Assembly: GCA_026988195.1 (NCBI GenBank)
Contig: JALSLS010000236.1
Span: 1-17,095, forward strand
Length of the DNA: 17,095 bases
Source: Methylomonas sp.
GTDB taxonomy: Bacteria; Pseudomonadota; Gammaproteobacteria; Methylococcales; Methylomonadaceae
Direction: 5' to 3'
In this document: piece by piece, positions 1 to 7,273 of the stretch
Layout of the letters: each line of letters opens with the position of its first letter
Numbering within the stretch: the first letter of the stretch is position 1
Program-made: the position numbers and the translations under genes
Notes under the pieces: model-generated
The model's input: only the letters and a program-made list of their open reading frames with translations
Databases searched by the model: none
What the model was told of the DNA's origin: nothing

Positions 1-215
1 TCATTTTCAATTAAATCCCAGTCAGGGGCGTTTATATAATCAATACTTTTTTGATTGAGGCCTATAGCCAAAAGTGCTGCTGATGTTTGTGAAAATAATT
101 GCTCTGGTAAATAGGTGTCTAGTATTTTAATAAATGTTTTACTGCCTACCCCTGGTGTTCTTAGCAGGGCAAGCCAGTATTTAAGGTTTTCGGCTGATGG
201 GGGTTTTTTTTGCAC
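1..215 (-). CDS. dprA: DNA-processing protein DprA (Smf), N-terminal part
   Basis: DprA loads RecA onto incoming single-stranded DNA during natural transformation. Only about the first 71 codons are here; the gene continues past base 1. The minus-strand translation contains KYWLALLRTPGVGSKTF, then a GL-x-x-K-S helix and INAPDWDLIE, which is the helix-hairpin-helix-like N-terminal region seen in gammaproteobacterial DprA before the Rossmann fold. The Rossmann core itself is outside the window. The neighbouring LysM gene supports the call, since LysM-dprA is a common gammaproteobacterial pair. The start is uncertain. The only usable in-frame start is a GTG at 215-213, with no clear ribosome binding site. 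The frame stays open to about 295 but has no ATG, GTG or TTG there. An ATG 7 bases upstream of the GTG is out of frame by the length of an A8 tract. Confidence 0.8.
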   Translation of the reverse strand, partial: MQKKPPSAENLKYWLALLRTPGVGSKTFIKILDTYLPEQLFSQTSAALLAIGLNQKSIDYINAPDWDLIEN

Positions 216-275
216 GTAACATTGTGTGGTTAGTTGATTTAAAGCATTCTGGACTTCTTTCCAGCTCTCTAACTT

Positions 276-287
276 AGGTAACTCGCA
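276..287 (+). repeat. Solo copy of the MITE terminal repeat
   Basis: AGGTAACTCGCA repeats the outer end of the inverted-repeat element at 452-614, in the same orientation as that element's left end. It sits in the leader of dprA without a matching second end nearby. It may be a decayed copy or one end of a larger composite reaching 614. At 12 bases the match is unlikely to be pure chance beside two full copies of the same terminus. Confidence 0.5.
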
Positions 288-373
288 TCCTTTTCAAAGA
301 AGCTAAAAAGCACAATACTTTCACAGCTGCTTTATACATACTTTACTTTCCTAGTTTATGGGTATCAACTTTA

Positions 374-439
374 TAGGATGTGCCGACGCAGAAGGCGCAT
401 CGACGGCTATTGATGCGCTTCGTTCCTCAGCACATCCTA
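374..439. repeat. REP-like palindrome, copy 1
   Basis: TAGGATGTGC at 374-383 pairs perfectly with GCACATCCTA at 430-439, and an inner GCGCATC pairs with GATGCGC around a short loop. The same layout, with a much longer perfect outer stem, occurs at 8461-8530. This makes it a dispersed intergenic palindrome rather than a gene-specific signal. The sequence type resembles REP/MITE-like repeats common in AT-rich gammaproteobacteria. Here the middle of the stem has decayed. Confidence 0.8.
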
Positions 440-451
440 CAGTATCCTTTT

Positions 452-614
452 AGGTAACTCGCAATAAATAAACTAGCAAAATAGTTCCCATGCTCCAGCG
501 TGGGAATTCATTGCTGAACGTTCCAGCGTTCCGTGACGCTGGAGCGTCACAAGCTGCATTCCCACGCTGGAGCGTAGGAACGATGGGTGGTAGTTTATTT
601 ATTGCGAGTTACCT
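452..614. mobile_element. MITE-like element with 24-bp perfect terminal inverted repeats
   Basis: Bases 452-475 (beginning AGGTAACTCGCAATAAATAA) are the exact reverse complement of 591-614. The interior holds a second imperfect inverted pair: GTTCCCATGCTCCAGCGTGG from 484 against the arm ending GCGTAGGAAC near 581. At its centre is the hairpin GTGACGCT-GG-AGCGTCAC. No coding sequence lies inside, so any movement would depend on a transposase elsewhere. I see no clear target-site duplication. The element lies between the LysM gene and dprA, both on the minus strand, so its nested hairpins would be transcribed and could affect the level of dprA message. The spacer 216-648 otherwise holds the two repeats listed separately and AT-rich DNA with nothing else recognisable. 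Confidence 0.85.
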
Positions 615-648
615 TAGTTCACAGTCATATTAAGTTAAGAGATAAAAC

Positions 649-1671
649 CTAAGGTGTTTTAGCTTGGTCTAGAATATGGATTGCTTGATTGGCTTCAAGA
701 ACTAAAGCATAACTTACTCTATCAAAGGTACGAAAAATCATAAGCAACCCTGCAATTTCGTCAGGTAACTTTACATTTTCATTAGTATTGCCACTATAAG
801 GGTCAATAATGGTACGACCTTTGTGATAGATGTCTAATATATGCCCCACCTTTAAATTGTCAACAATACCTTTATCAAGCACAACAATATTATGTTGACC
901 TATTTGGGAAACACCATCTAGTACGCTAATGATATGGGTCGAAATAGTTTCTTTAGGAGGGTAAGGAAAAAAATTGAGGGCGAGCTCATTTTTATTACTT
1001 CCCATTAATCGATCCCCTTTACGAACCTCATGGCTAGCCTGAGTAATAAGGAGTGTGGCGGGGTCTCCTGAGCGTTGTATTGTTGTATCTGCAATATATT
1101 TTGCTTCGTAGCCTAATATTTCTTGAGTTTCAGGGTTAATATAGGTTTCGCCTTTACGATATATAGTATAGGAGAGACTTTTTGGGTTTTCTATTGAGCG
1201 AACATAAACTCTGTCACCATTGCCGGCTATCAGGTGCTCTCCCGCAATTTCAATAACATAGGGCGATAATTCTAGTTCTGTTTCACTTACAATGCGAGGA
1301 GAGGTTAAAAATTGTGAAATGGCATCGGTTGGAATTAGTTTTATGGCCTGTTCAATAGAAGATTCTCTAATTTTAGGACTTATTTTGTTATTTCTGGAGA
1401 AGCTTAAGCGTGGTTTTCCATCAACAATAGAGAAGTAAAGCGTGTCCCCCGGATAGATTAAATGCGGGTTTTTAATTTGAGGGTTATTATTCCATAGACT
1501 TGGCCACTGCCATGGGTTTTCCAGGAACTGACCTGAAATATCCCATAAAGTATCGCCTTTAACCACGACATATTCGTTGGGATGGTTTGGGTTGATTTTA
1601 AGTGTATCTGCCCAAGTGTTTACACTGAATAGCAAGGGGATTAATAACCCTAATGTTTTTTGAAGCGTCAT
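649..1671 (-). CDS. Secreted LysM-domain peptidoglycan-binding protein
   Basis: The protein has 340 residues. Residues 1-21 are a Sec signal peptide (short basic start, LLIPLLFSV core, A-x-A-type cleavage near A21). A single LysM domain follows at about 34-80, with the hallmark YVVVKGDTLWDIS and the closing PHLIYPGDTLYF. LysM binds the N-acetylglucosamine backbone of peptidoglycan, so the product should act in the periplasm or at the cell wall. The remaining 250 residues are a conserved beta-rich region of unknown role, with no catalytic motif that I recognise. Family members of this length usually sit directly upstream of dprA, as here, with the repeat block in between. The ATG at 1671 has AGGGTAG about 9-11 bases upstream, which supports the start. 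A role in wall remodelling is inferred only from the domain. Confidence 0.9.
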   Translation of the reverse strand: MTLQKTLGLLIPLLFSVNTWADTLKINPNHPNEYVVVKGDTLWDISGQFLENPWQWPSLWNNNPQIKNPHLIYPGDTLYFSIVDGKPRLSFSRNNKISPKIRESSIEQAIKLIPTDAISQFLTSPRIVSETELELSPYVIEIAGEHLIAGNGDRVYVRSIENPKSLSYTIYRKGETYINPETQEILGYEAKYIADTTIQRSGDPATLLITQASHEVRKGDRLMGSNKNELALNFFPYPPKETISTHIISVLDGVSQIGQHNIVVLDKGIVDNLKVGHILDIYHKGRTIIDPYSGNTNENVKLPDEIAGLLMIFRTFDRVSYALVLEANQAIHILDQAKTP

Positions 1672-1768
1672 ATTTGTACTACCCTAATGAATTTTAAAGA
1701 CTATCTTGGCTTAAAGTTTAGATGAAATCAGCTGGAAAGCTAGGTTATTTTAGAATAAAACACTCAAA

Positions 1769-1857
1769 GTAGGAGTGTCCGCCCTCGTCGCGATTAAAAT
1801 AAGGCTCTTTTCTCTAAAACTTTCAATTTCCTTCGCGCCGGGGGCGGACGCTCCTAC
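1769..1857. repeat. 89-bp inverted-repeat element
   Basis: Bases 1769-1793 (GTAGGAGTGTCCGCCC...) match the reverse complement of 1833-1857 at 22 of 25 positions. The 39-base centre is AT-rich and noncoding. The element begins 13 bases after the stop codon of the DUF3422 gene and lies in the 198-bp spacer before the LysM gene. It may act as a transcript-end hairpin, but it has no U-tract typical of an intrinsic terminator. This is a repeat family distinct from the others in the window. Confidence 0.75.
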
Positions 1858-1869
1858 ACTATCATTGCC

Positions 1870-3177
1870 TTAATCTTCATTCCACGTGTGAATTTTATTG
1901 TGGATACGCCTAACACCTAAAGCAACAATAATAAGAATAACCGGGATTGAAAGTCCCGTCGCAAGTGCTGGGTTAATATCAATATGTTCATAGGTATTAG
2001 CAGCTTTTGTAATGGAGCCAATAAGCCCTACTATATAACTGGTAATAGCGACAATCGAGAGCCCTTCAACTGTTTCCTGTAGACGTAATTGCATTTTTGC
2101 ACGTAAGTCCATTGAGGTCAGTAAAGCCTGGTTTTGACGTTCAATAGTCATATCCACGCGAGTACGCAGTAATTGTCCTGCATTATTGATCCGCTTTGAT
2201 AAGGAATTAAAACGTTTAGAGGTTGAAGTGCAGGTACTAATCGCTGGTTCCAAGCGCTTTTTCATAAACTCGCCAATCGTCTGAATACCTTGGATTCGGA
2301 CTTCTCGTAAGTCTTCAATACGTTGCTCTACAATATGGTAGTACGCACTCGCTGCGCCAAAACGGTATTGGTGAGTTGCGATATTATTCTCAATTTGAGC
2401 GGCGAGCGTGGTTAACTCATCCAGTAGCTCATTGTCATTCGCATTTTCTGGGGACTCTGACATGGATGAAGTGATTGACAATAATTGCTTATTGGCATTG
2501 TTAAGTTCTGGTATTAATTGTTTTGCTACAGGGTAGGCTAATAATGCCATAACCCGATACACTTCAATATCAAATAGACGTTGTAATAACCTGCCAGCCT
2601 GCCTTGATTTTAAATGTGAATTGATAATTAAAAACCGGCTAAAGCCATCTGCGTGAATTTTAAAATCAGTAAATGCACGCGCAGCTCCACCTGTTACTTC
2701 AGCACCTACAATGCAATTGTTGGAGAAAAAGCTTGAAATGGCTTCATTACTTGATACAGAAGGTGATGTCGGCTGAATAATATCTGCGTGAGCTGCAACG
2801 ACAATTTTACCAGGTAATTGACTGAGCCATTCAGCAGGAACTTCTTGAAGAGCCAGCATGGAAAATGGCTCGTCGGTATTTTTTCTAATGAAAAAGGAGT
2901 AAGAGCTAAATTCAGCATGGTCTTCCCAATTCATTTTAAATGAATCGAAGGTGGCACTAAAGTGGGAAGCACTTTCATTGGGAGCTGTAATACCGTAACG
3001 GTCACATAATTTAGCCAAATGAATTCGCTCAAGCTGTTTTTCTTCGTGGTTGAGTGCTAATGCAAGGAAGCTTGTGCTTGCGGGGATTTTTAAAGAAATA
3101 GGAGTTCGCGCATGGACTTCATTATGTAAGTTAAAGCGCAGAGAGTGATCTTTAGGGATGGGGAAAGTAGTTGTCAC
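1870..3177 (-). CDS. DUF3422 family membrane-anchored protein
   Basis: The 435-residue product matches the DUF3422 family in its opening (DHSLRFNLHNEVHARTP; the family signature is an NEVHARP-like stretch near the N terminus). It also shares the long helical middle and two C-terminal transmembrane segments at about 372-391 and 404-422. The bulk is therefore predicted cytoplasmic with a hairpin membrane anchor at the end. The region from about 225 to 370 is rich in charged heptad-like helices and could form coiled coils. No enzymatic motif is visible and the family has no established function. The start is a GTG with no obvious Shine-Dalgarno. It is kept because family members start close to this point and no nearer ATG exists. 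A MITE with an outward TATAAT lies about 240 bp upstream. Confidence 0.88.
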   Translation of the reverse strand: MTTTFPIPKDHSLRFNLHNEVHARTPISLKIPASTSFLALALNHEEKQLERIHLAKLCDRYGITAPNESASHFSATFDSFKMNWEDHAEFSSYSFFIRKNTDEPFSMLALQEVPAEWLSQLPGKIVVAAHADIIQPTSPSVSSNEAISSFFSNNCIVGAEVTGGAARAFTDFKIHADGFSRFLIINSHLKSRQAGRLLQRLFDIEVYRVMALLAYPVAKQLIPELNNANKQLLSITSSMSESPENANDNELLDELTTLAAQIENNIATHQYRFGAASAYYHIVEQRIEDLREVRIQGIQTIGEFMKKRLEPAISTCTSTSKRFNSLSKRINNAGQLLRTRVDMTIERQNQALLTSMDLRAKMQLRLQETVEGLSIVAITSYIVGLIGSITKAANTYEHIDINPALATGLSIPVILIIVALGVRRIHNKIHTWNED

Positions 3178-3385
3178 GTGTAAGCAGTGATTTGTTTGAG
3201 TGAACAGGAAAGGAGCTGATTATTTATTTCCAGCCTCCTAATGCTGTTTATAGACTCTAATAAACAGTTGATAAACACGTCCTTGTATTATTTAAACTCC
3301 ACATCAGCGATATTTTGGTTTTCTGTCAGCATAAAACAATGCAATATAAAAGCCGAAAACTTAACTGTGCGGAGTATAATTAAAT

Positions 3386-3551
3386 TAAGGAACGTGTATA
3401 GAATAGCTTCCCGAAATTATAACGTAGGATTTTTGTTTCAGGTGGAATGATCTCATGAGGCGCATAGCCAGCTACGCAACGAATGAGATCATTCCATCTG
3501 GAGCAAAAAGACAAGTTAGAAATCGGGAAGTTGTTTCATGCACGTTCCTAA
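3386..3551. mobile_element. 160-bp MITE, copy 1, with TAA duplication
   Basis: The element body is 3389-3548 and is flanked by direct TAA triplets at 3386-3388 and 3549-3551. Its ends are imperfect inverted repeats (GGAACGTGTAT... against ...ATGCACGTTCC, continuing into AACTTCC-type sequence). The centre holds a 13-bp perfect stem, GGAATGATCTCAT/ATGAGATCATTCC. A second 160-bp copy at 8285-8444 differs at 7 positions by my count, all in the first ~100 bases. There is no coding capacity, so it is non-autonomous. A 3-bp duplication of this type is known for some IS5-group elements, but the parent transposase is not in the window. The spacer 3178-3385 otherwise shows no gene that I can support. 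Confidence 0.88.
3416..3421 (-). promoter_or_regulatory. Outward-facing -10 box inside MITE copy 1
   Basis: On the minus strand this is a perfect TATAAT near the element's left end, pointing toward the DUF3422 gene. The expected -35 position is poor, so promoter activity is only a possibility. The hexamer is conserved in the second copy. Confidence 0.3.
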
Positions 3552-3766
3552 GATTCTTCTAAGGTATTTTTGTCCATGGCTGAATAGGCTGGACAGACAC
3601 GAGTATAACCTGTTGCGATTAAAACTAAGCCAACAAGAAGAAGGATGATTTTTGCAGTGAATAATGAAATGAATAACAGAATTGAGCCTGCGATTAAGCG
3701 CATTTTTTTGTCTTTATCTCCAACATTAATTTCACGATTTATTAAGCGTTTATAATCAAAACTCAT
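3548..3766 (-). CDS. Small DUF2892 (YgaP-like transmembrane) protein
   Basis: The product is a 72-residue inner-membrane protein. It contains INVGDKDKKMRLIAGSILL followed by two hydrophobic segments (about 24-36 and 38-53) and the closing GYTRVCPAYSAM. That is the DUF2892 layout: N-terminal NVG, a G-rich membrane hairpin and a C-P-x-Y/L-S end. The function of the family is unknown; in some bacteria the domain is fused to rhodanese domains. The start is chosen as the ATG at 3766, because AAGAGGT sits 7 bases upstream, rather than a GTG three codons earlier. The stop codon TAG spans the junction with the MITE, whose last base provides the G. The gene is divergent from uvrD. Confidence 0.82.
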   Translation of the reverse strand: MSFDYKRLINREINVGDKDKKMRLIAGSILLFISLFTAKIILLLVGLVLIATGYTRVCPAYSAMDKNTLEES

Positions 3767-3815
3767 TGAATCCACCTCTTTATTTTTTATTATGCCCGTA
3801 ATAGGGTTTGTTTAA

Positions 3816-3844
3816 TTGACTCAATATACACAGCTTGTAAAAAT
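3816..3844 (+). promoter_or_regulatory. Candidate sigma-70 promoter of uvrD
   Basis: TTGACT at 3816-3821 (five of six consensus -35 bases) is followed after 17 bases by AAAAAT at 3839-3844 (four of six). This places initiation only a few bases before the uvrD ATG at 3861. I see no LexA-type CTG-N10-CAG box here, unlike the SOS-regulated E. coli gene. The -10 box is weak, so confidence is low. Confidence 0.35.
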
Positions 3845-3860
3845 GTGCAAGTGATAAACC

Positions 3861-6029
3861 ATGGAAAAACAAAACTCACTCATTGACTCTTTAAATGATG
3901 CGCAGCGCCTAGCCGTATCAGCCCCTAGTCGATCCATGCTTATTTTAGCGGGAGCGGGAAGTGGAAAAACGCGGGTTTTAGTACATAGAATTGGATGGCA
4001 GATACAAGTAGAAGGCCTGTCTATTCATAATATTTTAGCCGTTACTTTTACCAATAAAGCCGCAAAAGAAATGAAAGGGCGGGTTGAGGATTTACTTAAT
4101 ATTTCAGCTCAGTCCATGTGGATAGGGACTTTTCATGGGATTGCTCATCGCTTATTAAGGCGACATGCTAAACAGGCCAAATTGCCCGATACCTTTCAGG
4201 TGATTGATTCAGATGATCAGCTAAGGATTATTAAACGTTTAGTAAAAAGCTTAAATATAGATGAAACAAAATGGCCACCAAAACAAATGATGTGGTTTAT
4301 TAATGCCCAAAAAGATGAAGGTATTCGGGCAAGACATATGCCTGAGCCTAACGATATTTTTCTGAGGACTCAATTACAAATCTATAAAGCCTATGAGGAA
4401 ATTTGTAATCGTTCAGGTTTGGTGGATTTTGCTGAACTATTGTTGAGAGCACATGAATTATTGCGTGATAACGAGGATGTTTTAGAGTTTTATCAGGATA
4501 GGTTTAAGCAAGTTCATGTGGATGAATTTCAAGATACCAATACCATTCAATATGCTTGGTTAAGGTTATTGACGGAAGGTAAAGATAACCTATTTGTGGT
4601 AGGGGATGATGACCAATCTATTTACGGCTGGCGCGGAGCAAAAATAGAAAATTTATATAATTTTCAATCACATTACCCTAATCATCAAGTAATTAAATTA
4701 GAGCAGAATTATCGCTCTACGGGCAATATACTTAAATCAGCCAATGCCTTGATTGCTAAAAATGACTCCCGGATGGGTAAGGAATTATGGACTGAAGCAG
4801 GTGATGGTGAATTAATCTCGGAGTACACCGCTTTTAATGAGCAAGATGAAGCTTATTTTGTGGTGGAAAAAATCAGAAAATGGGTCGATGATGGTGGTTC
4901 GCGCAGTGATGTGGCGATTTTATATCGTTCAAATGCCCAATCAAGACAGTTTGAAGAAAAATTGATGACCACCGGAACGCCTTACCGGGTTTATGGTGGT
5001 TTACGGTTCTTTGAGCGAATGGAAATTAAAAATGCCTTGGCTTATTTACGCATTATGTCTAATCATAATGACGATGCCTCTTTTGAGCGCGTTATTAATA
5101 CGCCAACGCGAGGTATTGGGGCAAAGTTAATCGAAGAAATTCGGTTTCTAGCTAGAGCAAATGAAATAACTTTATGGAAGGCGGCTGTTGAATTATTGAA
5201 TCAGAACCGACTCACACCACGCGCAACTAATGCTCTAAAAGGATTTTTAGAGTTAATTGTAGGGTTAGGAAAACAAGCTGAAGATAAAGATCTATTTGAA
5301 AAAGTTAAACTTATTGTAGAGAAAAGCGGCTTAGTTGAAGCTTATAAAAAAGAAAAAGGTGAAAAAGGCGAGGCAAGAATAGAAAACCTAGAAGAGCTTG
5401 CAAATGCCGCAGGTCTATTTGATTTTGATGAGGGAAATGAAGAAAACTTAAATGAACTGGATATGTTTTTGGCTCATGCTGCGCTTGAATCGGGGGATAT
5501 GCAAGGTGATGACTACGAAGACTGTGTGCAGCTAATGACACTGCATTCAGCGAAAGGCTTAGAGTTTAAAATGGTTTTTCTAGTGGGACTTGAGGAAGGT
5601 TTATTTCCATCGCAACAATCAACCGATGATGTCGCTCGCTTAGAAGAAGAAAGACGTTTGTGTTATGTAGGAATAACCCGAGCCATGGAGCAGTTGTTTG
5701 TTACTCATGCCGAATCAAGAAGACTTTATGGTAAAGAAACTTACCCTAGACCTTCTCGATTTTTAAAGGAAATACCGGCAGAATATATTCAAGAAATTCG
5801 AATTCGAGCTAATGTCACGCGGCCAGTGACGGCTGTTAAGAAAAAACGATCGTCAATACAGCAAGTAGGCACCTATAAAATGGGACAACGTGTACAACAT
5901 GTGAAATTTGGAGAGGGGGTAGTTCTTCAGATGGAAGGTGAGGGTGCGCAAGAGCGCGTGCAAATTAATTTTCAGGGTGTTGGTTTAAAATGGTTAATGT
6001 TGTCATATGCAAAGCTGAGTGTTCTGTAA
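3861..6029 (+). CDS. uvrD: DNA helicase II (UvrD)
   Basis: UvrD is an ATP-driven 3'-5' superfamily 1A helicase that removes the UvrBC-cut oligonucleotide in nucleotide excision repair and unwinds nicked DNA in mismatch repair. The 722 residues match the usual length of about 720. Visible motifs in order: Q-motif LNDAQRLAV (11-19), Walker A AGAGSGKT (30-37), TFTNKAA (62-68), GTFHG (89-93), Walker B VDEFQD (220-225), motif III GDDDQSIYGWRGA (248-260) and QNYRST. In the C-terminal half follow LMTLHSAKGLEF and EEERRLCYVGITRA. The final ~50 residues (YKMGQRVQHVKFGEG onward) form the Tudor-like domain that contacts RNA polymerase and UvrB. The WPPKQ and GLVDFAELLLRAHEL stretches fit UvrD better than Rep or PcrA. 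The Shine-Dalgarno is weak. The gene stands alone, convergent with the kinase gene. Confidence 0.96.
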   Translation: MEKQNSLIDSLNDAQRLAVSAPSRSMLILAGAGSGKTRVLVHRIGWQIQVEGLSIHNILAVTFTNKAAKEMKGRVEDLLNISAQSMWIGTFHGIAHRLLRRHAKQAKLPDTFQVIDSDDQLRIIKRLVKSLNIDETKWPPKQMMWFINAQKDEGIRARHMPEPNDIFLRTQLQIYKAYEEICNRSGLVDFAELLLRAHELLRDNEDVLEFYQDRFKQVHVDEFQDTNTIQYAWLRLLTEGKDNLFVVGDDDQSIYGWRGAKIENLYNFQSHYPNHQVIKLEQNYRSTGNILKSANALIAKNDSRMGKELWTEAGDGELISEYTAFNEQDEAYFVVEKIRKWVDDGGSRSDVAILYRSNAQSRQFEEKLMTTGTPYRVYGGLRFFERMEIKNALAYLRIMSNHNDDASFERVINTPTRGIGAKLIEEIRFLARANEITLWKAAVELLNQNRLTPRATNALKGFLELIVGLGKQAEDKDLFEKVKLIVEKSGLVEAYKKEKGEKGEARIENLEELANAAGLFDFDEGNEENLNELDMFLAHAALESGDMQGDDYEDCVQLMTLHSAKGLEFKMVFLVGLEEGLFPSQQSTDDVARLEEERRLCYVGITRAMEQLFVTHAESRRLYGKETYPRPSRFLKEIPAEYIQEIRIRANVTRPVTAVKKKRSSIQQVGTYKMGQRVQHVKFGEGVVLQMEGEGAQERVQINFQGVGLKWLMLSYAKLSVL

Positions 6030-6093
6030 CGTAGCTTTTAACCTAATGTCGATGTGAGAATAAGTGTAAATAATCATCTCTTTCGCGGTAGGG

Positions 6094-6576
6094 CTATAGC
6101 TGTATAGCGGAAAAAGCGGTGTTGTCTGAAACTGCTTTTGCAGTTCGTTCTATTAGTGTTTTATTGGCCTCTAACTCCATCATATCGCCCACTGCTAAAG
6201 TGACTAGCATCGCTTCAAAAGGGTATACCAAATGGGCTCGATACCGTTGAATGGTTTTTTCTAAATTGATTTCTGAAACACCTAGGCTAGTGAGGTGTTT
6301 TATATAGTGGGTGATTAACCCAATTTCACTTTCTCTTCTGGTTTCTGGGCAAAGGGAAGTAGCAAGAAAGTAAGCAATATCACTAATGCCTTCCCCAATT
6401 CTTACCATTTGCCAATCTAATAACCCTGGTTTTTGATCATGCCAAAATAAGTTGCCTGGATGGCAGTCATGGTGGGTAATTGTTTGGGTTTCTTGTGCTA
6501 AAAACTGCATGTTTTTACGGCGATGGCGGGCATAATGAATGGCGGGGGGGCTGTAATGCTTTGGGAACCAAGCCAC
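6094..6576 (-). CDS. EcKinase/APH-like phosphotransferase, C-terminal half (frameshifted gene)
   Basis: This frame carries the catalytic half of a small-molecule kinase with a protein-kinase-like fold. THHDCHPGNLFW holds the HxDxxxxN catalytic loop (H35, D37, N42 of this frame). GLLDWQMVRIG supplies the metal-binding Asp (D54), followed by the helix DIAYFLATSL typical of the APH/EcKinase/CHK superfamily. The nominal GTG start at 6576 is not credible as a gene start, because the homologous part begins at the G7 tract 6544-6550. Removing one base there joins it in frame to the upstream half, giving about 359 residues, the normal size for the family. The substrate is unknown; superfamily members phosphorylate hydroxyl groups of sugars, steroids, aminoglycosides or choline. 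It follows the pfkB-like gene on the same strand. Confidence 0.75.
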   Translation of the reverse strand: MAWFPKHYSPPAIHYARHRRKNMQFLAQETQTITHHDCHPGNLFWHDQKPGLLDWQMVRIGEGISDIAYFLATSLCPETRRESEIGLITHYIKHLTSLGVSEINLEKTIQRYRAHLVYPFEAMLVTLAVGDMMELEANKTLIERTAKAVSDNTAFSAIQL

Positions 6577-7174
6577 CTGCTTTTTTTAAGCCTCTTTTCA
6601 TTAGCGGAACGGCTAATGCAGTGCCTAAATGATCTTCTAGCTGTCTGATGGGGCCTGCAAGCCACTGATATTGAGTTTGCTCTGTTTTACCCCAGAAATT
6701 AGCATGCAGTTTTGCTAATTGTTCAATAATAAGTTCGGCTTGTTGTACGGTTAATGTGTCACTGGCACTTCCTGGTATTCCACCTTGTTCGGTAATATCA
6801 TTTAAAACCAAGGTTGAACCCCTAGAGAAAATACTTTTTGCTATTAAGGCTCTGGGCTTATTTACCGGTGTGTGGATGGCTAATTCATTGTAAAAGCGAG
6901 ATTCTGTATGGAGTAAGCGGGGTAATGCTGTAATCGCACGTGCACGCCAGCTAAGGGAGGGAATTTTAATAAACCAGAAGGTTGGTAATAGTTCTGGACT
7001 GTTATGTTCAACTTTAATGCGGATACGGGTGGTAGTCCCTATATCGACAGAGAGTATTGTTAGCTGTGTAACCGTTGTCTGGCTACTATGTTGGTTAACA
7101 ACGTGTTGAGCCCAGTCTACGGTTAAATCATCGGGGTGATGGGCTATGATAGGGTGAGCAAGAGTAAAAAACAT
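6515..7174 (-). CDS. EcKinase/APH-like phosphotransferase, N-terminal half (frameshifted gene)
   Basis: This is the N-terminal lobe of the same kinase. HPDDLTVDWAQHVVNQ resembles the family's opening. WFIKIPS contains the ATP-binding lysine strand, TESRFYNELA is the conserved E-x-RFY-x-E helix, and TLVLNDITEQGG is the hinge strand (usually LVLEDL). QAELIIEQLAKLHANFWG is the helix that precedes the catalytic loop in this family. The frame is good to Q208-P-P and then leaves homology at a run of seven C on the minus strand, ending nine codons later. Without the other half it lacks the catalytic loop and would be inactive. Whether the break is a real mutation, a phase-variable tract or a sequencing error cannot be decided here. 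No clear Shine-Dalgarno precedes the ATG. Confidence 0.75.
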   Translation of the reverse strand: MFFTLAHPIIAHHPDDLTVDWAQHVVNQHSSQTTVTQLTILSVDIGTTTRIRIKVEHNSPELLPTFWFIKIPSLSWRARAITALPRLLHTESRFYNELAIHTPVNKPRALIAKSIFSRGSTLVLNDITEQGGIPGSASDTLTVQQAELIIEQLAKLHANFWGKTEQTQYQWLAGPIRQLEDHLGTALAVPLMKRGLKKAGGLVPKALQPPRHSLCPPSP

Positions 7175-7273
7175 AATAGCTAAATTTAATTGGCTGGGGG
7201 TATGTAGGGTCTTATCGACTAGGGATAAATGAGTGGTAACTTGTATGGTTTCGCCATCTTATACAATGAGTGT

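Noticed and set aside
3200..3240. AGGAGG on the minus strand as the Shine-Dalgarno of a longer DUF3422 protein
   Set aside because: It lies about 55 bases before the GTG with no in-frame start codon at a usable distance.
3241..3450. Open frame of 69 codons on the plus strand
   Set aside because: It runs into the MITE, has no family resemblance or Shine-Dalgarno, and its last third is repeat sequence.
3816..3860. LexA-type SOS box before uvrD
   Set aside because: No CTGT-N8-ACAG pattern is present; ACAGCTTGT alone is not enough.
6091..6106. GCTATA-GCTG-TATAGC hairpin as a shared terminator for uvrD and the kinase
   Set aside because: The stem is only 6 bp, overlaps the kinase stop codon and has no T-run on either side.
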